Positions 33,748 through 41,388 of a DNA stretch of 64,000 bases are shown here, in pieces. How positions within the stretch are numbered: the stretch's first letter is position 1; every line of letters begins with the position of its first letter. The notes under the pieces were generated by a model. It searched no databases, had not been told where the DNA came from, and worked only from the letters and a program-made list of their open reading frames with translations. The DNA lies in contig JADFMN010000001.1 in the NCBI GenBank assembly GCA_022563855.1, forward strand, positions 310,001 through 374,000, read 5' to 3'. Source of the DNA: Armatimonadota bacterium (GTDB taxonomy: Bacteria; Armatimonadota; Fimbriimonadia; Fimbriimonadales; Fimbriimonadaceae). Position numbers and translations under genes: made by a program.

Positions 33748-34613
33748 CGATCAAACGGCATTTCGACCACTTCCGCGCTTGTGTCTGCGATGGCGACGCG
33801 CGTTCCGGGAGTCGTGGCTTGGTTGCGCAGAGTCGCGCTGGCTATCCAGCCGTGCGTTGGGCTCAGCGCCGTTCTGTGGACTTTGCCGACGTCTTTGCCA
33901 TCGTGGAGCACTGAAGTGCCTCGATCGACGTCTGACTCGAGCTTGAGTCCCACCCAAGTCTTGTTCGTATGGCCTCGTGAGTAAATCCTCATCAACACCT
34001 CCTGGCCGACGTAGCACCCTTTTTGGTAGCTCACGTAAGAAGACACGAACGCTGCACCCAGCTCTGGTGGAAGCGTCTTCGGGCTCGTGTCGACGCCGAA
34101 GAGCGGAATCCCTGCTTCCAACGTCGCTAGTTCGTACCCTTCTTCACTCAGCTCGGGCGCATCGGGGGAAGCGGCTGGGCCGATGATCTCCCAACCGCCG
34201 GAGCCGGTCCGATCGCTGGGCAGTGCCCAACGGCCCCCGACCGCTTCGGCCTGCGGGCCTTGCAGACAGACGGTTTGCTCGCCGACGCGCGACGCCTCGA
34301 CGTCCTCCATGATGACGAACCGCTCGACCCGCTGCTCGATCAGCTCCGGGCTCTGCGTGCCTATAATCACCCCTTCCGGCACCCTCCAGGCGCGGCAGAT
34401 GGCCCGCAACTGGCCAGTGGGCTCGATAAGACAGAAGTCCACGGCATGGTCTGGGCTGAGATCGGCCACGTCGTTCGTCGTCTGCCCCTGTAGCCAGGCC
34501 ACAGCATCGGTGCCGGCGAGCAACACATGCGCCATGCCGGGCAGGCGCACCTTGGCTACGCTCTCACGAAGAGCTCTGTATCCCGGCGGAGCGGCAGTAG
34601 TGGAACTAGACAT
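33744..34613 (-). CDS. ygfZ: YgfZ/GcvT-like folate-binding Fe-S cluster repair protein
   Basis: 289 residues from the ATG at 34613; an ATG nine codons upstream (34640) is also open but lies 4 bp from the divergent start. It has the aminomethyltransferase-like fold with AWLQGQTTNDVADLSPDH near residue 45 and the YgfZ signature YQKGCYVGQEVLMRIYSRGH (about 195-214) with its redox-active cysteine. YgfZ/CAF17 proteins use tetrahydrofolate and help maintain certain [4Fe-4S] enzymes. It may act with mrp elsewhere in this window. Confidence 0.9.
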   Translation of the reverse strand: MSSSTTAAPPGYRALRESVAKVRLPGMAHVLLAGTDAVAWLQGQTTNDVADLSPDHAVDFCLIEPTGQLRAICRAWRVPEGVIIGTQSPELIEQRVERFVIMEDVEASRVGEQTVCLQGPQAEAVGGRWALPSDRTGSGGWEIIGPAASPDAPELSEEGYELATLEAGIPLFGVDTSPKTLPPELGAAFVSSYVSYQKGCYVGQEVLMRIYSRGHTNKTWVGLKLESDVDRGTSVLHDGKDVGKVHRTALSPTHGWIASATLRNQATTPGTRVAIADTSAEVVEMPFDR

Positions 34614-34644
34614 TCGCGTGTAAGAGTATTCTGTCACCATTCCA

Positions 34645-35469
34645 ATGGGGCCACTCCTCCCTTTCCTGTTGCTGGGTCTCGGATTCGGGCTAAGCAGCGT
34701 CGAGACTGCCAGATTCGAGCGCGCTGCCGCTGCGGATATCGCCAGCAGGCTGAGCGGCGATGCCGTTCAAGTCTCCGTCAATATCGTGCCGAACGGAATC
34801 GCAGCGGCTTGGGGAGAGGTGTCGTCTGCAACGATAGCGGCGAGCAACTTTTCGCTGGATCAACTCCCGCTGTTCACCGAGCCCGACAGATCGCAGTACG
34901 GCAAGCTCCACAGATTGCGAATCCAGCTGTCCGACTTCCGATTGCGCGGTCTTCTGGTCTCTGAGCTGACGGTCGATATCCCAGACTGCAGGTTTGACCT
35001 GGGGCTCGCCAGGAGCGAGCGAAAGCTGCGGCTGACGCGCAGCGGCGAAGGCCTGGGGACGGTCAAGATAACCGAAGACAGCCTAGCCGAATACATCGTC
35101 GGCAAGTACGCTGAGATCAAGAGCGTGACGGTGCGCGTGTACAACGATGTGATCTGGGTCGAAGGGTACGGCGAGTTCCTGTTCGTCAAAACCGACTTCG
35201 CGATCATTGCACACATTGTCGCCGTGGACGGAACGAAGCTCACGCTGACAGACGCAAAGATCTACTTTGACTGGCAGCGCGCAGACCCGGCCGCGGTGCA
35301 GATCCTGCTCGACGTTTTGAACCCGGTCATCGACCTGGACGCCGACCTAGGGCTGTTCGGTGCGATCACGGTAGAGCGCGTCCGCCTGCGCGACGGCGTT
35401 CTTGAAGCCAGCGGGCCCGCGAGAATCCCTATCAAGCCCGACGCGGCCCATACCGACAATAGCAGTTAG
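34645..35469 (+). CDS. LmeA/DUF2993 family phospholipid-binding protein
   Basis: 274 residues with an N-terminal hydrophobic signal (LLPFLLLGLGFGLSS). The mature part follows the LmeA/DUF2993 pattern: GKLHRLRIQLSDFRLRGLLV, ELTVDIPDCRFD, then LGTVKITEDSLAEYIVGKYA and LLDVLNPVIDLDADL. The fold resembles the tubular lipid-binding (BPI/TULIP-like) domains and is common in actinobacteria and cyanobacteria. A role in phospholipid or envelope homeostasis is inferred. The stop codon is followed directly by the ATG of the next gene. Confidence 0.78.
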   Translation: MGPLLPFLLLGLGFGLSSVETARFERAAAADIASRLSGDAVQVSVNIVPNGIAAAWGEVSSATIAASNFSLDQLPLFTEPDRSQYGKLHRLRIQLSDFRLRGLLVSELTVDIPDCRFDLGLARSERKLRLTRSGEGLGTVKITEDSLAEYIVGKYAEIKSVTVRVYNDVIWVEGYGEFLFVKTDFAIIAHIVAVDGTKLTLTDAKIYFDWQRADPAAVQILLDVLNPVIDLDADLGLFGAITVERVRLRDGVLEASGPARIPIKPDAAHTDNSS

Positions 35470-36327
35470 ATGATCCTCGAGTCGATCCTGCTCATGGCGG
35501 CGCTTGCCGGGCGCCCGCAGTTCCCCGCCTCGCCGATCCCTGAGCACCTCGCGCAGGGCCGATCGCTGGGGCGGAGCAAGCCCAAGTTCAGCACTCACGA
35601 CCTCTTCGGCAGCCCGGCGCCGCGCACGACGTTTGATACGATTTGGAAGAGCGACAAGCAGGACATCGGTTGGTGGTCCAACGGGTATTCGCAGCAGCCG
35701 GTCGAGCAAGTGATCTGGCTCTCGCCGGAACTCATGTCTCGCTGGCTGGGGTTCTTGCAGGCCCGCGAGTACTGGTCGGACGACGAACTGCTGGACCGAT
35801 GGGGCGCGGTCCGCAAGAGGCTCACGGGCTCATACACGTTCATCGTTCAGCTCACCGCCTTCCCGAAGTTGCCAACTTACGGAATCGGCGACTACGTTCG
35901 AACAACTCCTGAAGAGCTGCTCAACGTTCGGTTCGTCATGACGTCGAAAGGCACGTCGCTACCATTGAGAGCGGAGCAACTCGCGTTCTGGCAAGCGCGA
36001 AAGCGCGAAGAACTCAAACGGTACGATTGGTGGCGCTCATTCGAGTTTGGGTGGGCGCTGACCGGCGAGTTCGACCTCCCAAGCGAGCCGCCGTTTCTAG
36101 CCGTCGGGGATTACTACCGCGCTTGGTACTTGCTGTCGATCGATACGGCTCCGAAGTTCGACCGGTTTGAAGTTCGCACTCTCAGTCGGCGCAAGGAGCG
36201 CGTCGCTTCGTTCAAGTACCCTAGCGCTTCTTCCAGCGGCGATACTTCAGAAGGGTCCAGAAAGCCTCGGGAGCGTCGGTCCACCGGATTTTCTTTCCGG
36301 CCTCCCTTGTCCTCGGGGCGTAGCTGA
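35470..36327 (+). CDS. Hypothetical protein downstream of lmeA-like gene
   Basis: 285 residues; the ATG follows the LmeA-like stop with no gap. A short hydrophobic N-terminus (LESILLMAALAG) may be a weak signal. The body is aromatic-rich (DIGWWSNGYSQQPVEQVIWL, RYDWWRSFEFGWALTG) without a recognised family. The last 107 bp overlap the convergent glycosyltransferase; the tail encoded there (SSSGDTSEGSRKPRERRST) is low-complexity and possibly an artefact of a lost earlier stop. Confidence 0.6.
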   Translation: MILESILLMAALAGRPQFPASPIPEHLAQGRSLGRSKPKFSTHDLFGSPAPRTTFDTIWKSDKQDIGWWSNGYSQQPVEQVIWLSPELMSRWLGFLQAREYWSDDELLDRWGAVRKRLTGSYTFIVQLTAFPKLPTYGIGDYVRTTPEELLNVRFVMTSKGTSLPLRAEQLAFWQARKREELKRYDWWRSFEFGWALTGEFDLPSEPPFLAVGDYYRAWYLLSIDTAPKFDRFEVRTLSRRKERVASFKYPSASSSGDTSEGSRKPRERRSTGFSFRPPLSSGRS

Positions 36328-36922
36328 TCGGTACTTCGTGGATGTGCTCGCCCATCAGAATCGCCTTTGCCGTAACCTCTGGACAGAACTCGAAGCGCCT
36401 GCACTCTAGCTCCATCTCCTCGAGGATGTCGCGGCGAAACGCCTTGTAGCAAGTGGCCTCGTCGGTCAGCTTCCGACCGTAAAGCAGCGCGACGGCCCAC
36501 CGCAGCAGGATGTTGACGATCCTGTTCGGCAGCGCCATATCCTTGTGCATGCCGTTTGCGAACCTCGTACCGTAGACGACCCCGTACTGCCCGATCAGGA
36601 TCGGCTCAACGAGCTGCGGAATCTCCTCCGGCTGGTATTCGAGGTCAGCGTCTTGAATGACGATCACTCTTCCGATAGCGTACGGCAGACCGCGCCGGAT
36701 CGCCATGCCCTTGCCGGACGGCTCCTCGTTCCGTATCGTCGTGACGCGATCTCGGTATCGCTCTAGGATTGCGGACGTGCCATCCGTGCTGCCGTCGTCG
36801 ATCACGATGACCTGGAGAGAGAGAGGCAACGCAAGCAGTCTGTCCAGTACCTCTTCAATGGTGTCTTGCTCGTCGAGCGCTGGAACCAGCACCGTGACAT
36901 CGGGAGAGTCGGACGGGATCAT
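36221..36922 (-). CDS. Family 2 glycosyltransferase (dolichyl/undecaprenyl-phosphate sugar type)
   Basis: 233 residues from ATG 36922, chosen because VTVLVPALDEQDTIEEVLDR starts the GT2 domain at once; the extension to 36994 is unconserved. It shows VIDDGSTDGTS, VIVIQDADLEYQPEEIPQLV (the DXD-like metal site) and FANGMHKDMALPNRIVNILL. Size and motifs match single-domain polyprenyl-phosphate mannose/glucose transferases without a membrane tail. Possible roles are in cell-wall or glycolipid synthesis. Confidence 0.9.
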   Translation of the reverse strand: MIPSDSPDVTVLVPALDEQDTIEEVLDRLLALPLSLQVIVIDDGSTDGTSAILERYRDRVTTIRNEEPSGKGMAIRRGLPYAIGRVIVIQDADLEYQPEEIPQLVEPILIGQYGVVYGTRFANGMHKDMALPNRIVNILLRWAVALLYGRKLTDEATCYKAFRRDILEEMELECRRFEFCPEVTAKAILMGEHIHEVPISYAPRTREAGKKIRWTDAPEAFWTLLKYRRWKKR

Positions 36923-37017
36923 GCTTGCGAGAAGATGATACTCTTGCCTGTGCGCGAATCTGTGGCCAATCGACGCAAGCTTTGTGAAACGCAAGGGGAT
37001 TCCTTGCTCGACGAGAT

Positions 37018-38367
37018 ATGATGAGGGGGATGCCAGCGGAGTTTGATCTGATCGTCAGAGGTGGCGTCGTCGTGAGTTCCGCTGGCCGAAACGACGCCGA
37101 CGTTGGGATTCAAGGCGGCAAAATCGTGGCCGTCGGCGATCTGAGAGAATCGACTGCGGTGCGCGAAATCTCGGCGCAGGGCTTGCACGTCCTGCCAGGT
37201 GTGATCGACACACAGGTTCATTTTAGGGAGCCGGGCCTAACGCACAAGGAGGACATCGAGACCGGCTCGCGCGCGGCGGTGATGGGCGGCGTGACGACGT
37301 ACTTCGAGATGCCGAACACGAATCCGGCCACGACGACGCGGGAGGCGCTTGAGGGCAAGCTTGCACGGGCGAAAGGCAGGTCGTGGGCGAACTACGCGTT
37401 CTTCATCGGCGCCTCGGCGCAGAACGTCGATGAGCTGGCCGCTCTTGAAATGCTGCCTGGCACTCCGGGTGTGAAGCTGTTCATCGGCAGTTCGACCGGC
37501 GACCTGCTCGTCGAAGAGGACGAGCTGATCGCAAGGATTCTGGAGGCGGGGGTCAGGCCGTGCGCCGTTCATGCAGAAGATGAGGCGCGGCTTAGAGAAC
37601 GCAAGTCGCTTCTTTCAGACAACCCGCATGTTCGGGAGCATCCATTTATCAGAGATGAGGAGGTGGCGCTCTTAGCGACGAAGCGAATGATCGCGCTGTG
37701 CAAGAGAACCGGACGCCCCGTGCACATTCTTCACATTTCTACGTGGCAGGAGTTCGCAATCCTGGTTAAGGCGAAAGGAAACAGGCTACCAGTTACCTGC
37801 GAAGTAACGCCTCAGCATCTGTCGCTCAACGCCGAGGCGTACGAGGCGCTGGGAACTCTCGTGCAAATGAACCCGCCGATCCGAGACGAAGAACACAGGC
37901 GGGAGCTATGGTCTGGTGTTTCTGTAGGGCTGTTCGACGTGTTCGGCAGCGACCACGCGCCGCACACGCTGGAGGAGAAGCAGCAGCCGTATCCGAAATC
38001 GCCGAGCGGGATGCCGGGCGTGCAGACGATGCTTCCCATCCTGCTGGACTGGGTGCACCGCAGCAAACTTGAGCTAGAGAAGGTAGTCAAGATGACCGCT
38101 GAGCGACCAGCGGAGCTATTCGGGATCGCTGGAAAGGGACACATCGCCCCAGGCTACGACGCGGACCTTGCGGTCGTTGATCTGGAAGAGGAGTTCGAGG
38201 TGACTAAGTACTGGATTCAGAGCAAGTGCCGGTGGAGCCCGTTCGAGGGCCAGTTTCTAATCGGCAAGCCTGTGCACACGATCGTGAACGGCGTCGCAGT
38301 CGTGTCGAACGGCGTGATCGTTGGCGAACCGGCAGGCAGAATGGTGGAGTTCACATGGAAGAACTGA
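37018..38367 (+). CDS. pyrC: Dihydroorotase (type I)
   Basis: 449 residues. The N-terminal DLIVRGGVVVSSAGRNDADV and the metal-binding VIDTQVHFREPGLTHKED (about 63-80), a metal-site lysine in TPGVKLFIGSS (carboxylated Lys, about 153), later His residues in VHILHIST and EVTPQHLSL, and Asp in GSDHAPHTLEEKQQPYPK fit the cyclic amidohydrolase superfamily. Dihydroorotase is the best call, with allantoinase possible; it closes carbamoyl-aspartate in pyrimidine synthesis. Possible starts are 37018, 37021 or 37030. The DinB gene begins 13 bp before its stop. Confidence 0.88.
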   Translation: MMRGMPAEFDLIVRGGVVVSSAGRNDADVGIQGGKIVAVGDLRESTAVREISAQGLHVLPGVIDTQVHFREPGLTHKEDIETGSRAAVMGGVTTYFEMPNTNPATTTREALEGKLARAKGRSWANYAFFIGASAQNVDELAALEMLPGTPGVKLFIGSSTGDLLVEEDELIARILEAGVRPCAVHAEDEARLRERKSLLSDNPHVREHPFIRDEEVALLATKRMIALCKRTGRPVHILHISTWQEFAILVKAKGNRLPVTCEVTPQHLSLNAEAYEALGTLVQMNPPIRDEEHRRELWSGVSVGLFDVFGSDHAPHTLEEKQQPYPKSPSGMPGVQTMLPILLDWVHRSKLELEKVVKMTAERPAELFGIAGKGHIAPGYDADLAVVDLEEEFEVTKYWIQSKCRWSPFEGQFLIGKPVHTIVNGVAVVSNGVIVGEPAGRMVEFTWKN

Positions 38368-38798
38368 TCCTGGGATTCGACTACGTGATCTGGGGGAACA
38401 AGAAGTGGATCGAGATTCTGGATCGCTTTCCTGACCGTGCGCGCGCCGAGGAGATTCTGCGGCACATGTCGTACTGGCAGCGACGGTGGCTGCAGCGCGC
38501 CTCGCTGCACATCACAGGTGAAGACGTCGATCTGCTGCGCGGTTTGCGGGTTGGAGAGGCTTTGGAACAAGGCGCTCGTGATTGGCAGTCGTTCCTGCTG
38601 GTGCATGCGGACCAGGACGTCGCGTTCACGCGCGATGACGGCGTGGATCACGTGACGCCGCTGCACTGCATCGCGCAACAGCTCGTGTTCCACAGCGCGT
38701 ACCACAGAGGCCAGTTGCGCGGCCTGGCCGAAGCCCAAGGCTTGGAGGAGTTCCCCGACACCGACTGGTTCTACTTCTGCAACGATCCAAATCGATAG
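38355..38798 (+). CDS. DinB family protein
   Basis: 147 residues from the ATG at 38355 (a longer upstream frame is antisense-like noise within pyrC). It is helical with histidines in LRHMSYWQRRW and in QQLVFHSAYHRGQLRGLAEA, the HxxxH ligand pattern of DinB/YfiT metalloenzymes; HITGEDVDLLRG lies between. The four-helix bundle fold coordinates a divalent metal; many members are thiol transferases, but the substrate is unknown. Overlaps the dihydroorotase stop by 13 bp. Confidence 0.85.
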   Translation: MEELILGFDYVIWGNKKWIEILDRFPDRARAEEILRHMSYWQRRWLQRASLHITGEDVDLLRGLRVGEALEQGARDWQSFLLVHADQDVAFTRDDGVDHVTPLHCIAQQLVFHSAYHRGQLRGLAEAQGLEEFPDTDWFYFCNDPNR

Positions 38799-38819
38799 CC
38801 CGGTATCCTTGACCCGTCA

Positions 38820-39422
38820 ATGGCAAAGCTGATCTTGATCCGGCATGGGCAGTCGCTCTGGAACTTCGAGAACCGATTCACCGGCTGGGTGGACGTTCCT
38901 TTGACCGAGAAGGGCGAGCAGGAGGCGAGGGAGGCCGGAGAGAAGATAAAGGGCGTCAGCATCGACATCGCCTACACGAGCGCGCTGCTACGCGCCCAGG
39001 ACACGCTGACCATCGTGATGCAGGTCGCGGGGCTCGACGTCCCCGTCATCCGCGACCAAGCGCTGAACGAGCGCGACTACGGCGACCTCTGCGGCCTGAA
39101 CAAGGCAGAGACCGCAGAAAAGTTCGGCGCGGAGCAGGTCCACATCTGGCGCAGGAGCTACGACGTCAACCCGCCAGGGGGCGAGTCGCTAAAGGACACC
39201 AGAGCGAGAACTCTTCCGTTCTTCGAGCGGGCGATCATGGGCGACATCAACCATGGCAAGGACGTGCTGGTCGTCGCGCACGGCAACAGCAACCGCGCGA
39301 TCATCATGGCACTAGAGAACCTCACCCCCGAACAGATACTGAAGACCGAGGTCGGGACCGGCGTGCCGTACGTCTACGACTTGGAGCAGGACGGCAGGGT
39401 AAAGAGCAAGACCGTTCTCTAG
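38820..39422 (+). CDS. gpmA: 2,3-bisphosphoglycerate-dependent phosphoglycerate mutase
   Basis: 200 residues. The phosphohistidine loop is LILIRHGQSLWNFENRFTGW (H9), followed by YTSALLRAQDTL, ALNERDYGDLCGLNKAET and the second His in DVLVVAHGNSNRAIIM. It interconverts 3- and 2-phosphoglycerate in glycolysis. At 200 residues it is shorter than the E. coli enzyme (250) but matches the compact GpmA of other bacteria. It follows the DinB gene by 21 bp and converges on the cyclophilin gene with a 4-bp overlap. Confidence 0.94.
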   Translation: MAKLILIRHGQSLWNFENRFTGWVDVPLTEKGEQEAREAGEKIKGVSIDIAYTSALLRAQDTLTIVMQVAGLDVPVIRDQALNERDYGDLCGLNKAETAEKFGAEQVHIWRRSYDVNPPGGESLKDTRARTLPFFERAIMGDINHGKDVLVVAHGNSNRAIIMALENLTPEQILKTEVGTGVPYVYDLEQDGRVKSKTVL

Positions 39423-39964
39423 CGCTTGCGCCGAATCCAAATGATCGGGTCGCCGCGACGAATCTTCTTGATCCGGTCGATCCCAACCGTCACTTTGCCA
39501 AATACGCAGTACTTGTGATCGAGCCGGCTGTTGTCCTCAAGGTTGATGAAGAACTGGCTGTCGCCCGTGTCGCTGGCAGGTGACTCCAGGGCCATGCCCA
39601 CGGTGCCCGGCAGGTGGCTGATGTCGTTGTCCTCGAAAGGAACGGTCTTCCCCGATCCGCCGTCGCCGAGCCCCTCGACCTGTCCGTACGAGCCCACCGG
39701 TGCAGCCAGGGCCTCCTCGCGGGTCCAGGTCTTGCTCTCCGGGTCTCCGGTCTGCGCCACCCACCCGTCGACGACCCGGTGGAACAGCATGCCGTTGTAG
39801 AACTTGCGATCGACCAATTCAAGGAAGTGCTTGACAAGCTTGGGCGCCTCCTTTGGGTACAGCTCGATCTCATAGACCCCGCGCTGGTAGACCATCATCT
39901 CTACCACCGGGAGTTCGTCAGCGACAGCCGAGCCGGCCGCTAGGTACAAAATCACGCCAATCAT
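39419..39964 (-). CDS. Cyclophilin-type peptidyl-prolyl isomerase (secreted)
   Basis: 181 residues from ATG 39964, which begins a signal-like IGVILYLAAGSAVADELP; ATG 39982 is also possible. The domain includes VYEIELYPKEAPKLVKHFLE, NGMLFHRVVDGWVAQTGDPE with the catalytic-site FHR, and DTGDSQFFINLEDNSRLDHK and YCVFGKVTVGIDRI. It catalyses cis-trans isomerisation of X-Pro bonds, likely in the periplasm. The long frame beyond 39964 overlaps the divergent GGDEF gene and is not coding. Confidence 0.9.
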   Translation of the reverse strand: MIGVILYLAAGSAVADELPVVEMMVYQRGVYEIELYPKEAPKLVKHFLELVDRKFYNGMLFHRVVDGWVAQTGDPESKTWTREEALAAPVGSYGQVEGLGDGGSGKTVPFEDNDISHLPGTVGMALESPASDTGDSQFFINLEDNSRLDHKYCVFGKVTVGIDRIKKIRRGDPIIWIRRKR

Positions 39965-40031
39965 GCAGTCAGCATAGCCCATATCATTGCCGTTGCAGTC
40001 AGCCCGTAGAGCAACCGATAATTCGAATTGC

Positions 40032-41132
40032 ATGTCCTTGTTTCGCAAAAAGCAACCTGTTCTCCGTCCGTCTAGCTGGGAGGAGCTTGACGAGGCCGTC
40101 CTCCGCGAACGCATCACGCCTCTGGTCGCGTACGTTGCGGCCGCGCTCGAAGCCTCGCAAGGCCTAGTAATTTCGCCGGGCTCGGAGAACAGCAAGGTGT
40201 TCATAAAAGTGGCGAACGAGTTGACCGCACACCTCCTGGACGGCCCATCGTCGGCACGCGACATCGACGGCGCTCGCAAAGAGTTCAGCGACGCTGCCCA
40301 GGAACTCGGGGCATGGCAGAGAGAAGAGATCGCGGCGTTTCAACAAGAGACCGCAGAAGCCCTGCGCGAACTTATTGGATCAGCCCGCACAGCCCTCGAT
40401 GGCCAAGACGAGACTCTCGACGACTTCGACCGCATGAACAAGAACCTGGAGCACGCTGCGAGCAGCGACGACATCACGCAGTTTAGGGAGATCGTTCGCA
40501 ACGAAATCAAGAGAGCTGTTTCGATCGTCGAAAGCCAGCGCAAGCGTCACGATGAACTGAAAGAGGAACTCACCGACACGATGGAGATGATGGAGAAGAA
40601 GCTCGACGCAGTTCGAGGAGCCGGCAGCAAGGATTATCTGACGGAGTGTGCCAGCCGCGCAGCGCTGGACTTTTACCTCGCCGCTATCTGTAAGAAAGCG
40701 CAAGTCGAGCAGCGTCTGTACAGCATTGCGATGATCGACCTCGACGACTTCAAGGGCATCAACGATCTTTGGGGTCATCAGGAGGGGGACAACGCGCTCG
40801 GGCACTTTGTCAAAATCGTGAAACGGTCCTTGCCGTCTCGCGCGTTTGTCGGTCGATACGGTGGCGACGAGTTCGTCGTGGTCGCAAGCATGCCGGAAGA
40901 GGACCTGACGAAAAAGATGAGCAAATTGCTCCAGAACGTGCGCGCGACGAAGATCAAGGTGGAAGGGGTCGATGGCGCGACGCTATCGCTCTCTGCCAGT
41001 GCAGGCGTGACCGAGATTCGTGAGCACGACTCCCTTGACTCCGTTCTGCGGCGAGCGGATGAGGCTCTGTTCACCGCCAAGCAGCTGGGAAAAGGGCGAG
41101 TGTGCCGCGCTTCGGAAACTCGGGCTGCTTGA
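40032..41132 (+). CDS. GGDEF diguanylate cyclase with N-terminal helical region
   Basis: 366 residues from ATG 40032. Residues 1-200 form a helical region with coiled-coil character (REEIAAFQQETAEALRELIG, QRKRHDELKEELTDTMEMME). The GGDEF domain (about 205-355) has YSIAMIDLDDFKGINDLWGH and the active site RYGGDEFVVVASMPEED. It makes c-di-GMP from GTP; the RxxD product-inhibition site is not obvious. The layout recalls BdcA/TipF-like proteins whose N-terminal region senses partners. Divergent from the cyclophilin gene. Confidence 0.9.
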   Translation: MSLFRKKQPVLRPSSWEELDEAVLRERITPLVAYVAAALEASQGLVISPGSENSKVFIKVANELTAHLLDGPSSARDIDGARKEFSDAAQELGAWQREEIAAFQQETAEALRELIGSARTALDGQDETLDDFDRMNKNLEHAASSDDITQFREIVRNEIKRAVSIVESQRKRHDELKEELTDTMEMMEKKLDAVRGAGSKDYLTECASRAALDFYLAAICKKAQVEQRLYSIAMIDLDDFKGINDLWGHQEGDNALGHFVKIVKRSLPSRAFVGRYGGDEFVVVASMPEEDLTKKMSKLLQNVRATKIKVEGVDGATLSLSASAGVTEIREHDSLDSVLRRADEALFTAKQLGKGRVCRASETRAA

Positions 41133-41134
41133 GC

Positions 41135-41296
41135 TCAGCCGAGCTCTTGTTCCAGCGCCTCGAGCTTCTCTTTGATCGACTCGGCCAGCTCCTCCACGTC
41201 TTGCTGATCCTGCTCGCTGCGCAATCGAGCAATGGCGCCCATCAACGCCATCCCGGAAAGAACACCCACTACGAACCAGCCCAACTGCTTGCCCAC
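41135..41296 (-). CDS. 53-residue single-pass membrane protein
   Basis: A GTG-started frame of 53 residues. It has a transmembrane segment GWFVVGVLSGMALMGAIARL (6-25) followed by an acidic, heptad-like helix (QDVEELAESIKEKLEALEQ). The frame ends 3 bases after the GGDEF stop on the opposite strand. Hydrophobic helix plus coiled coil, correct codon preferences and a GAGG sequence 14 bases upstream support a real small gene. Function unknown. Confidence 0.6.
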   Translation of the reverse strand: MGKQLGWFVVGVLSGMALMGAIARLRSEQDQQDVEELAESIKEKLEALEQELG

Positions 41297-41328
41297 GCGA
41301 TTGTTTTACCTCACGCTCCGAAATGCCA

Positions 41329-41362
41329 AGCGCCCGGTCGCTCTTGTGGCGAACCGGGCGCT
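41329..41362 (-). terminator. Hairpin downstream of the SBBP-protein gene
   Basis: AGCGCCCGGT (41329-41338) pairs perfectly with ACCGGGCGCT (41353-41362), loop 14 bases with extra pairing (CGC/GCG). It starts 27 bases after the stop of the large gene on the minus strand; the following bases TTGGCATTTC are only weakly T-rich. Confidence 0.6.
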
Positions 41363-41388
41363 CGTTTCAGGCCTATTGTCGGTGGTTG

